DNA of 64,000 nt from Glandiceps talaboti. Lineage: Eukaryota > Hemichordata > Enteropneusta > Spengelidae. The position numbers and the translations under genes were made by a program. The notes under the pieces were generated by a model. The model was given only the letters and a program-made list of their open reading frames with translations, was not told where the DNA came from and searched no databases. The DNA is taken from the NCBI RefSeq assembly GCF_964340395.1, contig NC_135563.1:14901151-14965150 (forward strand). The letters are read 5' to 3'. Below, in pieces: positions 53,837-64,000 of this stretch. Positions within the stretch are counted from its first letter, which is position 1. The number at the start of each line of letters is the position of its first letter.

Positions 53837-56800
53837 TATAACAAAGCTATGTACTAGTAATTTGTAAGCATATCATTGACGTTGTATACACTATATTCTG
53901 GTTACTGAAGTTCTGCCCTTTTTTGGACATAAGAATTGATTGTAAGTGGCAAAAGTGAGGACTAAAATTTGGTCATGAACACTAAGTGTATGGCAATGCA
54001 TGAAGACTTTAACAAACTGTTTATGTAAAACAGCTCTATGTGTTCTTAAAGAAGCATTACAGTAGTAGTTCTGATAAATGTCTTGTTTTGATAAATGGTA
54101 ATTGCTAATAAAACAGTACAGCTGGAACAACACAGAAAATGACAGATAGTTTCATCTCTGTTGTCTTTACACAACAAAATGTAACTGTTTCGGCCTCCAC
54201 TTTTGGCCCAAAACAAGTTGCGAACTGCAAGTGACCAAACCATGAAATCTTTTTTGTCTCTCTTATAGTATGGCATAATGTATATATAACTAATCAAATT
54301 CAACCATTCAACACATACATATGAATATGAAAATGAATATTATATTGACCTTGTTCAATGTTTTATTTTCAGACTCCTGAGAAATACAGACTCCCCCTGC
54401 CCATGGCAACTATATTGAGTTTTGGTAAAGCAGCAGCTTGTAAATTGAACATGTTCAAAGAAGTAATGATTGTACCACAGCCAGGCAAACCAATGGATGA
54501 GGTATGAAACATGTCCTAATCTCCTTCTGTTTCATTTGTTCATTTCTATCAATAAATGTCCCTCACTCCCCACATTTGTCCAGCCTCCTATTGTCTCCAG
54601 AACATATTACTTTTACCTTTGTCAATCTGTTCCTTACACTGTCATTGTCTCTTCCTTCTTATATCTCCTGAGTTGTCTTTTTGTTTGTCTATATGTGTGT
54701 ATGCCTGCCTGCCTGTCTGTCTGCCTGCCTGTCGTAAATTCGTCACAATTACATTTTTGGTTAACTTTATTTTTTGTGTATTTTTTTCTGTCATCAGGCC
54801 ATCAAACAAATTTGTAATATCTACAACCAAGTTGGAAAAGCACTTTTCACTAAATTTGGGGTGAGTTCAATAACACCATTGTATCCATACATACATAGCT
54901 GGAGACAAAATGCATTCAGCCAGGTAAAGCCAGCAATCTGTGGAGATTCATTGTAGCTAAGAAGATCTCAAGATATTTTACAACTATATTTATACTTCTC
55001 TGTTGTGCACAGAATAGAATGACAAGAGGGAGTGACAGAGCAAAAGAGACAGACAGAGACAGAGAGGAATAATGGGAATCAGCAAAGATTTAAAGTACTG
55101 GACACTCTAAGTCACCTATTGACATATTCTGTGTTTTCAATGAGCTACTTAGTTTGTTTTAGTCTAGTATTTGAGACATACTCAACTCAATGTGCTTATA
55201 AAACCTGACGACTTGTTTATTTTTTAAACAGGTTGTCTCAAAGAATGTGAATGATTTAGGCTGTTACATGCCGACATATGACAAACCAGAGCAAGCCTTA
55301 GATCTGATCCAAGAATCTATGACTCAGTTAGGATTGACTCCAGCTGAAGATTTCCATATTGTTTTACATTGTGCTGCTCATGAGATGTTTGATATGGTAA
55401 GGAAGTACACCCTCTTCAATTCCCTTTATACAATCAAAGATTTGTCATATTTTTGGACTCACAAGAGCAATATATCGTTTACAAGAGCAATATATCGTTG
55501 TCTATTTTGACTTCGGTGATAATAACAAGGAATTTTGTGACAATTGACTTCAATATTCAACATCACATGATTAGAAGCATCATAAGGTCCTGATTACAAT
55601 GTAAAGAAATAGACCACTCTTCACTTTATTGTGAATCATGGTTCCACATACACAAAAAAGAACTGACTAATTAATATAAAATACCACCAGACACAAAACT
55701 CTAAAGAGTGCATTCTTCTTATCTTGAATGCTGCCAGTTACAACACAATTGATGTTATGTGTCCCTTTAATTCACTATGTTGTATTGCAGTGCACACATG
55801 ACATATGTATTGATATGATATTATGTATAAATATATAATCCAATCCCACAAAATCAACCTTAGTTTTATGTCATAATGCTCCAAGTATGATTCCGTGAAC
55901 TAATACAAATACGAGCCATATGGTCAAGTATTTGTTGTGTGTGGAATAATATGGGAAAATTTGAAAATGTTCAGTGTTGCTCAAAATCATTTATTATATA
56001 ATAATAAATTATCATTTATTTAATATATCATATTATGCATTCACCACAAATTCACCAATTGCATTTTACATGTAACAATAGGATTTTATATGTAAACCTA
56101 CAAGGATCACGTCACCACATGACTTAAGTTCAAAGGGTAGCCAATTACAATTAAAGATCTACTTAGATTTAAATACACAGCTGTAGGTGGTAATTTCAAA
56201 CTCAGAACAGATTTCTGTTATACCAAGTGGGTAAGCCTTGGTAGAGAGAGTTTTTAGTGTTAGTAACACCGAGACAAGTGAGTGAGGACACTTGACAAAC
56301 TACAGGTGGGGAGAGTGGACTGTGCACTTTAGCTCATCCAGTGAGTTTTGTGAAGCCAGCATATAAACTTGAATTGTTCCACAAGCGTCTAGCCTAGGCT
56401 ACAGGCAAATGAAATCACTATTTTAAAAGCAACTAACATACACAATCCACTTACCAACACGAAAAATCAAAAGTACATACTTCCAACTAAATGACTAAAA
56501 GTCACATTTGTATAAAATTTTCACGTTTCAAAAATACCAGGGCAAACTCGCCGGTTCAAAGGTCAGTTGCTTTATTGTTGTGACATCATAGCATGTTCAG
56601 TTACAACATTTTTTTCATGAAAGATCTTGGAGTAATTCTACTTCTACAGGTGTTGATAGATTGAATTTATTGTTATGCACTCTAGATCATATTCAATCAT
56701 GTCTACACCATTAAAAAAAATTCTTTTCTTTTTCGTATACATAGTACACTACAAAATCCTACTATTTAGGTAGATGTAAAACAGAGGAGTGTACATTAGT

Positions 56801-59800
56801 AACTTATTGATGGTTGTAGTCTCTGCCTCACAAAATATTTATGAACCAGAGACAAAATTTTTTAAGCCAATGCAATTCGAATACCAAAACCTGTATATCA
56901 GAAGGTATTCCAAGATCTTTCAGAGAGCAAGAGTAGACGTGGGTATTTAGACAGTAGAGTTAATGGAATGAATATATCAGATAGACCATCTATATTTCAT
57001 GGAATGAATAGACCAGATAGACCATCTATCATTTCATGAATGGATAGACAAAAAAAACATCTATCATTTCATGAATGGATAGATAGACTAAATAGACCAT
57101 CTATCATTTCATTGAATGAATAGACCTAATAGATCATCTATCATTTCATTTGATGTTTAGACTTCATATTCTAATATATATTAGTAGTAGCACGACGGTC
57201 ATATTCCAAACATTATGTAGAAATATTTTCATATAAATTTTACATAATTTTTCATAATTTTCTATCAATTTGGTGCATTTGTTGTGGTCCAAAGCAGTAT
57301 ACTTTCAGAGTCATTATGTCTTGATGTCAAGATGATTAATTGAAGTAATGTCATCAAAAGGTCAAAAGCCACCAAAAATTGGGAATATTTCTTTAAATAT
57401 GTATACTTGGTACCAAAAGGCACGTGTACTACCGGGTACTGAGCTATCTCTCTCTCATTGGGACAAAGCCTGTACAACATGGCGTAGGACCTACTGTGTG
57501 TCCTGAATTTCAACACAGGATCTCTCCTCCCCATGTTCCCTCATTCATGAGAGAGTTTAATATGCAGTTAAAGTCATTGCATAGAATAGATACTAAACCA
57601 TATGAATTCCCATATACAAGTTTATATCCTTGAGAATTTGAGGCCCATGTTCATGGTATAAACTTTTGAGTTGACGACATCAAAAGTTTATTAAATTATT
57701 ATACTCTGGAGATAGTATCTATGCACTTTGTGATTGTTCATAATGACAACTAACAATTGACAAAAAATTGCAATGATGGATCTAAATAAGATATTGCATG
57801 TATTCTCTCATGCTGAAAGATTCAGCATTGTTGGCACTCCTGTTGATCACATGCTATAAAACAAACGATTGTGAGTAACCACAACAACAAATCTAGTTAT
57901 TCTCTCTATTCTCCCATATGTACTTTGGTGACCTTTGACATTTTGAGTCTGCCAGGATCCACATCTTTGGACAGAGAACTTGACTCAATTTCAAAGTAAC
58001 TGATATTTGACTTTGGTATGGTTTATACAGGACAAGGGGAAGTATGAGATTACTACAGGAGTGTTCAAAGGACCTGATGACATGGTTGAAGTTTATAACG
58101 ATCTGATAACCAGATATCCTGCCATCATTGCAATCATTGATCCACTCAAAAAACAAGTAAGTATAAACTTCATGCCCTCAAAACCTTAGTTTTGGCACTG
58201 AGTCTTTCCAAACAGGGACTAGTTGTTTGGATCACAAGTTATGATTTTGTTCGACTATAGAAAAATTCCTTATTCACTTTCTCAGATTACTAATAACCTT
58301 CTTAACAACATAGTAAAATTTGTATGGATTTTTCACATCTCAAAAACATCAGGTCAAAGTGTCAAGTTCAAAGGTCAGTCTTGCTACTGTTGTGATGTAT
58401 ATACATATTAGTTAGCATGTTTCATATTTATATTTGATAGGAATTGGAATGTAGATGTAGAAATAGCATCAATAGATTAGTAGTACTTTGGATAGATGTG
58501 ATTTCAAACTTTCATATTTTCACATCATTTTTTTTTTACATAAATTGAGTAAAACATTCACACTTTACATCTCAATTATTTAAAAAATCAAATTTGCATA
58601 AACTTTCACTTTTCAAAAAACAACAGGGCAAACATTCAAGTTCAAAGGTTAGTTTTTCTACCGTTGGTGATACCATGTATTAGCATGTTTCACATCTATG
58701 GTTTGACAGACTTGAATGAATGTAGGTATAGAAATATGAATGTAAAATAATATCATAGCATGAATATATAAATATATGTATATCATCCCTCATTTCTCTG
58801 AGTCAGCGTAACTTCACACATAAGTCGTAATAATGTAGACACTACCACAGCAGCAAGGATACTGGTACCATGCAAATATTTCCATTGTCATAACAAACTT
58901 CAACTATATTCATAAAATTATTCATTTCTCACACTTGGCAAAAATCACTGTGAGATACACACTACCACAACAGTAAGGAGATTGTACAAACAAGAATTCC
59001 ATTGTCACAACACACTGCAAATATGAACTTTTTAAGCCTTCTTCTTCTCGTTTTCTTGCCACTGATCTTCCTTGATCCTTGATTTAAAATTTCCATACGA
59101 GTGTGGGATTGTTTTATAGAATGTAGGTAGCAGCATGATCAGCTGCATGTACATTAAACACAAAATCTTTGACGGCAGAAATAGACTGCAGAATGATATA
59201 TAAACAGTTTATCATCAAAATATACAACTTCACAAGCTCAAAACATGGATCAGCTATACACCATTTAGATGCATCCATGCTTTGAACATGGCGGTAATAT
59301 CAGCTATAGTATTACATCCATGCTCAGAGCTTATTACAAAGTTCCACTAGTTGACATTTCAACTATATATTGTACTTTTTTCTGCCACCTTTCATTTAAT
59401 TAATACACAAGTGAATTTTAATTACTACCTGTATGTCACTTTTGTAAATTTCTCACATTTCAAAATATCAGGGCAAACTCTTCGGTTCAAAGGTCAGTCT
59501 TGCTACACTTTTGACAAATTAGCATGTTTTATATCCACAGTTAATAGATGTAGAAATATGTAATGAATATACTTTTTAGAAGATCAACTTTTCTTGAATT
59601 AGATAATGACTAATGAATTATTGTCTCTTCTAACATTGTGACGGTACTTTCAGGCACAGTTCTCAACAAATGTTTCATTAATTTCAGGGAAATCTATCAT
59701 ATTATGGCTGCTATAGTGCATTTGTATGTTCTATTTATTCCTATCTGTGTGTCTGTCAATCCACTGTCATTTCTCAGTAGTCATTCATATGTATGTAGCA

Positions 59801-62601
59801 GCAAGATTACTAGAGTTAAAACAACATCCTCATCAACTCCAAATTATAATTAAATGCACTTTCACTTACTGTCCATTGTGTCATTCAGTCAAATTGCTTA
59901 CTGTTTATGTTTCAAAATATCAGGGTAAACTTTCCAAACCAAAGGTCAGTTTTCTGTGAAATATTAGCATGTTCCAAATCTATTGTTTATAATATACACA
60001 ATCATTGCTTGAATAGATGTGTAACAATCTGTCTCATACTTCTAAGTCGTTGTTTCAGGTTTTTATGTTGTAAGCTTCAAAATTGAAGTGTGTTCATTTT
60101 AAGCATTACTCAATTAAATCACCTAATTGAGGACTGCATTTTCTTTTGCCAAAATGTAATGTCCAAATGTGAACACAACCCACCTGCTAGCACTTCTTTG
60201 TTTGTATCACAGCCAACAAATACAAAAATGCAGTGCTTGACATAGACCTCCATAATGTCAATATTGTGATAACAAAAAGTTGAAGTGAAAGTATTACCAG
60301 AAATCTCAATGAACATACTAACTTCTTGAGCTTATGTAACACACTGATAATTAAGTCAACTTCTTCCATCACATATTCATCTTTTATCCAACGTATACTA
60401 ATTACTATTGTCCTTTAGGAAGGTAGTGTTACTGTGGTTGTATTCATCAGAAGCATTTTGACAATAGTAACGAGATTCAGAAATCATTCTGTTTCTTCTC
60501 CATACTTTTGTTTATCATAAGGGATGACCGTAACTTTAATGAGATGAGTTAACGTATCATAGTCACACACACAAAAACTTTAGTCTTGCTGCATGCCCAT
60601 GGGCAAATTTTAGAGACTGCCATCTAGAGGTCATGCATGCCTTTTGAATTTTCTCTTGTTTATCCACTTTCTCTCAATACAGGTACATTGCATGTAAAGA
60701 GGAGACACTTACTTACAAATGAAATACAGAAACTCTGTGTCAGTTTATCATTTTACAGGTTCTATACGACATTCATGTCATCTCCAAGAAAGGAATATTG
60801 CATAAAAGTACCATAATTTCTTTCATTTTTATTAATCTCCACAAACAGGATGCTGAACCCTGGCTAAAGTTATCTGAGAAGCTGAGTGAGAAATGTTATA
60901 TCATGGGAGATCATCTTTATCCACGCACTGAAAGATTTGTATCGGAAGGTTTCGGTGAATGCAAGTCTAGTGCTGTTGTCTTAAAACTACAGCAAATGAC
61001 AACAATTACAGACACAATTAATGCAGTCAGGTTCCTGAATGGTAGGTTTTCAATCCTTCTACATTTCACAGATACCAAATGTATGGAATCTAAGTGAAAA
61101 GTTGTAATTCCTTTGTGTATATCAAATAAACTTTCCTTCATCTATGTTGGTTCGAGTTCCCTGTTAGTACCTATATCAAATAAATATTTTGAATATTTAC
61201 ATAGTGATGGACAATCAGAAGTTATTCCCCAATATTTCTTTTCATTCAGCTAAAGAATACAAGTGATCTAAGGGGTCTTGTTACTACTCGTCTAGTGGTT
61301 CATAGTGACAACCCTTAGGTCATGATATTTTCTGGCTGAATAAAGAAAATATTGGCAATTAATATAATTATACCTCCCCAGGCATTAGTTATGAAATACT
61401 GGCAATTTAGCAATATTGGAATGTTGTGACTGATACTTCAAGGACCCTGTACAGAGCCAGTGACATAGACACAGGTTGTTATAATGTATAACAACCAGGG
61501 TGTATAATCCATATTTTCAGTTCAAAGACAATAACTTGGCTTGTCCATGGTGTAAAGTAGGACGTCATACACAATAATTCATCCTAAATAAAAAAATGTT
61601 GTGATTGGGAGATTATATCATTAATAGTATTATTTGTCTATGTATTATTTATACAATCCTTGGATGTAGACTAGACTCTATTTAACAGTTGATATGTATG
61701 CTGTATTTTCACAAAACCCTTTATTAAAATTTCTACAAAATTTTCTTTTTCGTTTGTTTAGATGAAGCACTAGATTGTGTTCTTTCAACTGTGCAAGCCG
61801 AGAGTGGAGAGAGTTTGCTAGCAGATTTAGTAAGTCGTTTTGCATTATTAGATATACTATGTACTGTGAAACTGTAGAAAGGAGATGTTGTTATGTGTAG
61901 TTTTGATACTAGTTTCTGTCTGTTGAGACACTCCTGACAATCATTTACATTGATTTGTTGTATACAGTAGCAATGTCAGACATAATATTCTATTTACATA
62001 TTTTGTTAGTTCAAAGACAAGCCATACATCATACACAATGTATGTATTACAGATTGGTGTTGTTCATACTCAGTTTTTGGCAACTTTTTATGGAGCATTG
62101 TGAGGAAATATCTGTATGTTTTGTATTTTTCATTCTTTATTCAAAAGAACCAACTGAAAGAGGATCTTGACAATATCCCATTCACCTGTTATGATGCAGA
62201 TAATGTTTCCAGATAAAAAATTTAATTTAAAAAATAAATAAAAAATATGACAAGTAAGAAAACTCCACTTGAGCAATGTTCATTGCATAATGTAACCTTG
62301 ACATCCATGTTGTCATGGCTACAACAAGAGACAAATAACACTTCGTATTATCTCCTAGGCTGTTGGTGTTGGTGCAAAGTTTATCAAGTTGGGGGCGCCA
62401 TGCAGAGGAGAAAGAGTTGCATACTTCAATAGACTCTTACAGATAGAAACAGTGTTGAAAGAGAAGGAGGCCCTCACACAAGATGAAACACATGAATTCC
62501 CAAACATCTTACCACCACCACCACCACCTGAAGTTGATCCTGACGAAGAAGGAGCAACTGAACCAGAAATTGACAACACTGATGATAAGAAGAAAAAATG
62601 A
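51622..62601 (+). CDS. ENO4: Enolase 4 (ENO4), sperm-type enolase-like protein
   Basis: Eleven exons: 51622-51780, 52315-52443, 52633-52823, 53402-53705, 54373-54501, 54798-54860, 55232-55396, 58031-58156, 60849-61041, 61762-61829, 62359-62601; phases agree, 589 aa (human about 625). Colinear with ENO4: MFYENPDDVYGRL near the start, CKLNMFKEVMIVPQPG, AAHEMFDM, DKGKYEITTGVFK, AIIDPLKKQ, VVLKLQQMTTITDT, LGAPCRGERVAYFNRLLQIE. Residues about 160-225 form the ENO4-specific charged, proline-rich insert. The two enolase active-site lysines appear kept (VLKLQQ, FIKLGAP), but the metal-ligand positions corresponding to yeast D246 and E295 are not Asp/Glu (LHCAAHE, IIDPL), as in vertebrate ENO4. Mammalian ENO4 is needed in the sperm flagellum. 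I chose the ATG at 51622 for its Kozak context and match to the human start; an in-frame ATG at 51523 would add 33 residues. Introns 7 and 8 hold five candidate microexons not included here. Confidence 0.95.
51918..52075. repeat. (GGT)n and (ATG/ATC)n trinucleotide repeats
   Basis: GATGAT, then about 20 GGT units, then GAT/CAT-rich imperfect repeats. Intron 1 of ENO4, about 140 bp after exon 1. Poly-V, poly-M and poly-T frames across it are artefacts. Confidence 0.9.
53764..53833. repeat. (CA)n microsatellite
   Basis: About 35 uninterrupted CA units, 60 bp after the donor site of ENO4 exon 4. Confidence 0.95.
56541..56561 (+). other. Candidate microexon A (ENO4 intron 7), GKLAGSK
   Basis: 21 nt bounded by ACCAG upstream and GTCAGT downstream: GGC AAA CTC GCC GGT TCA AAG. 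Phase 0, compatible with exon 7 (ends phase 0) and exon 8 (starts phase 0). One of five homologous copies. The similarity extends about 30 bp upstream (TTTTCACGTTTCAAAAATA) and about 50 bp downstream (ending TAGCATGTTC). Whether it is spliced is unknown. Confidence 0.4.
56962..57165. repeat. ~44-bp minisatellite
   Basis: About five imperfect units built on AATGAATAGAC, then ARATAGACCATCTATCATTT. Intron 7 of ENO4. Confidence 0.85.
58353..58373 (+). other. Candidate microexon B (ENO4 intron 8), VKVSSSK
   Basis: AG, then GTC AAA GTG TCA AGT TCA AAG, then GTCAGT. 21 nt, phase 0, no stop. It lies 197 bp downstream of exon 8; downstream similarity includes CTTGCTACTGTTGTGA and TTAGCATGTTTCA. Confidence 0.4.
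58627..58647 (+). other. Candidate microexon C (ENO4 intron 8), GKHSSSK
   Basis: AG, then GGC AAA CAT TCA AGT TCA AAG, then GTTAGT. 21 nt, phase 0, no stop. Upstream TTGCATAAACTTTCACTTTT and downstream TTAGCATGTTTCACATCTA are shared with the other copies. Confidence 0.4.
58825..59015. repeat. Tandem duplication in ENO4 intron 8
   Basis: Two diverged units: ACTACCACAGCAGCAAGGAT at about 58841 and ACTACCACAACAGTAAGGAG at about 58963, each followed by a copy of TTCCATTGTCAYAACA. Together with the microexon-like copies they show that this intron has grown by local duplication. Confidence 0.6.
59472..59492 (+). other. Candidate microexon D (ENO4 intron 8), GKLFGSK
   Basis: AG, then GGC AAA CTC TTC GGT TCA AAG, then GTCAGT. 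21 nt, phase 0, no stop. Upstream TTGTAAATTTCTCACATTTC and downstream CTTGCTACACTTTTGACAAA are shared with the other copies. Confidence 0.45.
59924..59944 (+). other. Candidate microexon E (ENO4 intron 8), GKLSKPK
   Basis: AG, then GGT AAA CTT TCC AAA CCA AAG, then GTCAGT. 21 nt, phase 0, no stop. It is the most diverged copy inside the 21 nt, yet keeps length, frame, both lysines and the splice-like ends. It lies 905 bp upstream of exon 9. Confidence 0.45.
61293..61570. repeat. Dispersed repeat copy (related to 22966-23130)
   Basis: Shares TAGTGACAA-CCTTAGGT, GACATAGACACAGGTT, CATATTTTCAGTTCAAA and ATAACTTGGCT with the left part of 22966-23535, with an extra inserted piece in this copy. Intron 9 of ENO4. 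Confidence 0.5.
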
Positions 62602-63286
62602 ATTGAACTTACAACGAAGTGTACAAACAAATTATATGAACAAAATATTCAAAAAGAATGAACTTGGACTTCTTAAATCTCAGACAAAGACAGAGATTTG
62701 ACAATTTTATAAAACATCTAAAAATATGGAAATTTATGTTTTTTCAAAAAGTATAACGTGTGAGAATAATTCAGAATCTGAACATTGTTCATTTACATCA
62801 CAACATTTGCTTTATCATCTGCAAAAACAACATGACATTTCCAGCAATTTGTAATTTTCTTTACTTGTGAATCTTTTTATTCATTCATTAATTTTCTATT
62901 CTCTGTTCATGAATATTTAAATTTTATAATTTTTCCTTGTTTTATTGTCATTTGAAATTATTTGGTGTCAGTTTATTGTCACATATAAATATTACACATT
63001 TGTGCTGTGTAAAACCTTTGAAAACCACAACGGTTTTTGTACTTAATGTAAATAATAATTATAAATTCAAAGTTTGAATCAATTTGTATTCTAGCTATTT
63101 GAAGCTAAGGGGGCACAAGCTGAAAGTCTCAATACTCAGTGCAGAGCGGACAGTGTTAGGTAGTTGGTGCCACAGAATGGCGGCAGCAGCGTAGCTGAAA
63201 GATCAATCTCCATAAGATTTGAGTCTTGTTCTGATAGTCATTATTAATGTATATATATGTAGATGTGATATTCTCTTAAGATTGTA

Positions 63287-63292
63287 AATAAA
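63287..63292 (+). terminator. Candidate poly(A) signal of ENO4
   Basis: AATAAA in the context TTGTAAATAAAGATTC, 686 bp after the ENO4 stop codon. Other A/T-rich possibilities exist upstream. Confidence 0.4.
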
Positions 63293-63461
63293 GATTCTTA
63301 CCAGCAGTATGTACGTGTTCTGCTCACCAACTATCAAACACAAGGTAATAGTGTATGTATGGTATATGTGTTTTTGAAGACTAGGGGTATGGAACTACTG
63401 GTATGCAATAGTGTATGTATGGTACATGTGTGTTTTAGATGCAATGGTACAAGAAACAGAC

Positions 63462-63571
63462 AGACAGACAGACAGACAGACAGATGGGGTGGGAGATGCG
63501 AGACAAACATACATACATACATACATACATACATACATACATACATACATACATACATACATACATACATA
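63462..63571. repeat. (CAGA)n and (TACA)n microsatellites
   Basis: About six CAGA units at 63462-63484, a short unique spacer, then about sixteen ACAT units at 63507-63571. Confidence 0.95.
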
Positions 63572-64000
63572 GAAGATGGGGCGATGACATAATGACTTAA
63601 ACAGAGCAACAGGAGAGAGTGAGAGTAAAAAAGAGAGAGAGACAAGACAGACAACTCATATTTCACCAGACTGTGAGCAAGGGGAGAAGGCAAAGGTACG
63701 GGCAATGTAGAATGATGGGGTTGAAAAGTTGAAAAAAGTTCCCTCACCTTTATTCACATGCCTACATTCATGATTATTCATTAACACATAACTAATATTA
63801 ACATAAAGCCGGAAATCGACACATTTATACTCATCATCCCATCTTTAAATCTACAGTTAACGATGCGTCAGCTGGTCCATGAAAGACAATAACCTGATGA
63901 CGTTTATCTGCAGCCGGTCGTGCGGAAACATTAAAAATCGTTAACGATACTAATTACAAAATTAATTTTCAAATTTAGGAGCTCACAACAGGTAGGTAGC

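Larger units (their letters stand above)
62602..64000. other. ENO4 3' UTR and downstream flank
   Basis: Follows the ENO4 stop. A plus-strand AATAAA at 63287-63292 may end the transcript. Beyond it are CAGA and TACA microsatellites. From about 63850 there is a segment (TAACCTGATGACG, CAGCCGGTCGTGCGGAAACA, CGTTAACGAT) that looks like another short dispersed repeat but has no full copy in this window. Confidence 0.5.

Noticed and set aside
63110-63240. Possible repeat or non-coding RNA after ENO4
   Set aside because: The sequence is somewhat GC-richer and unlike its surroundings, but I could find no second copy or structure in this window to support a call.

Overview
This 64 kb window is nuclear DNA from an animal. 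Genes are split by AT-rich introns with GT/AG borders, intergenic DNA is full of microsatellites, minisatellites and small hairpin elements, and the proteins have clear metazoan counterparts. The host looks like an invertebrate bilaterian. A deuterostome is plausible because ENO4, ANKRD53, TEX261 and NEURL1 all match vertebrate proteins well, but I cannot fix the phylum.

Six protein-coding genes can be assembled completely from exons whose splice phases agree. In order they are: (1) a retinol-dehydrogenase-like SDR, minus strand, 2633-7641, 314 aa; (2) a leucine-rich-repeat protein with an N-terminal BC-box-like motif, plus, 8043-11672, 508 aa; (3) a Neuralized E3 ligase (NHR-NHR-RING), minus, 18885-34690, 552 aa; (4) TEX261, an ER/Golgi cargo-receptor-type membrane protein, plus, 35194-39933, 201 aa; (5) an ANKRD53-like ankyrin protein, minus, 46111-51007, 511 aa; (6) enolase 4 (ENO4), plus, 51622-62601, 589 aa. 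All six form three divergent head-to-head pairs with ATG-to-ATG gaps of about 400, 500 and 610 bp. TEX261 and ANKRD53 are convergent neighbours, which from memory is also their arrangement on human 2p13.3.

The regions between and inside genes hold many repeats. These include a 48-bp minisatellite present as two arrays in opposite orientation inside one Neuralized intron, a large foldback element at 17484-17757, and several small families with terminal inverted repeats present in two or more copies. There are also a 28-nt G run, a 5'-truncated LINE tail at 28452-28790, and 67-bp and 39-bp minisatellites in TEX261 introns.

The most unusual signal is in ENO4. Introns 7 and 8 contain five diverged copies of a segment. 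Each copy preserves a 21-nt, stop-free, phase-0 block bounded by AG and GT (codon 2 always AAA, codon 7 always AAG). They look like an amplified set of alternative 7-residue microexons that would insert next to the enolase catalytic loop. No RNA genes, CRISPR arrays or virus-derived elements were recognised.
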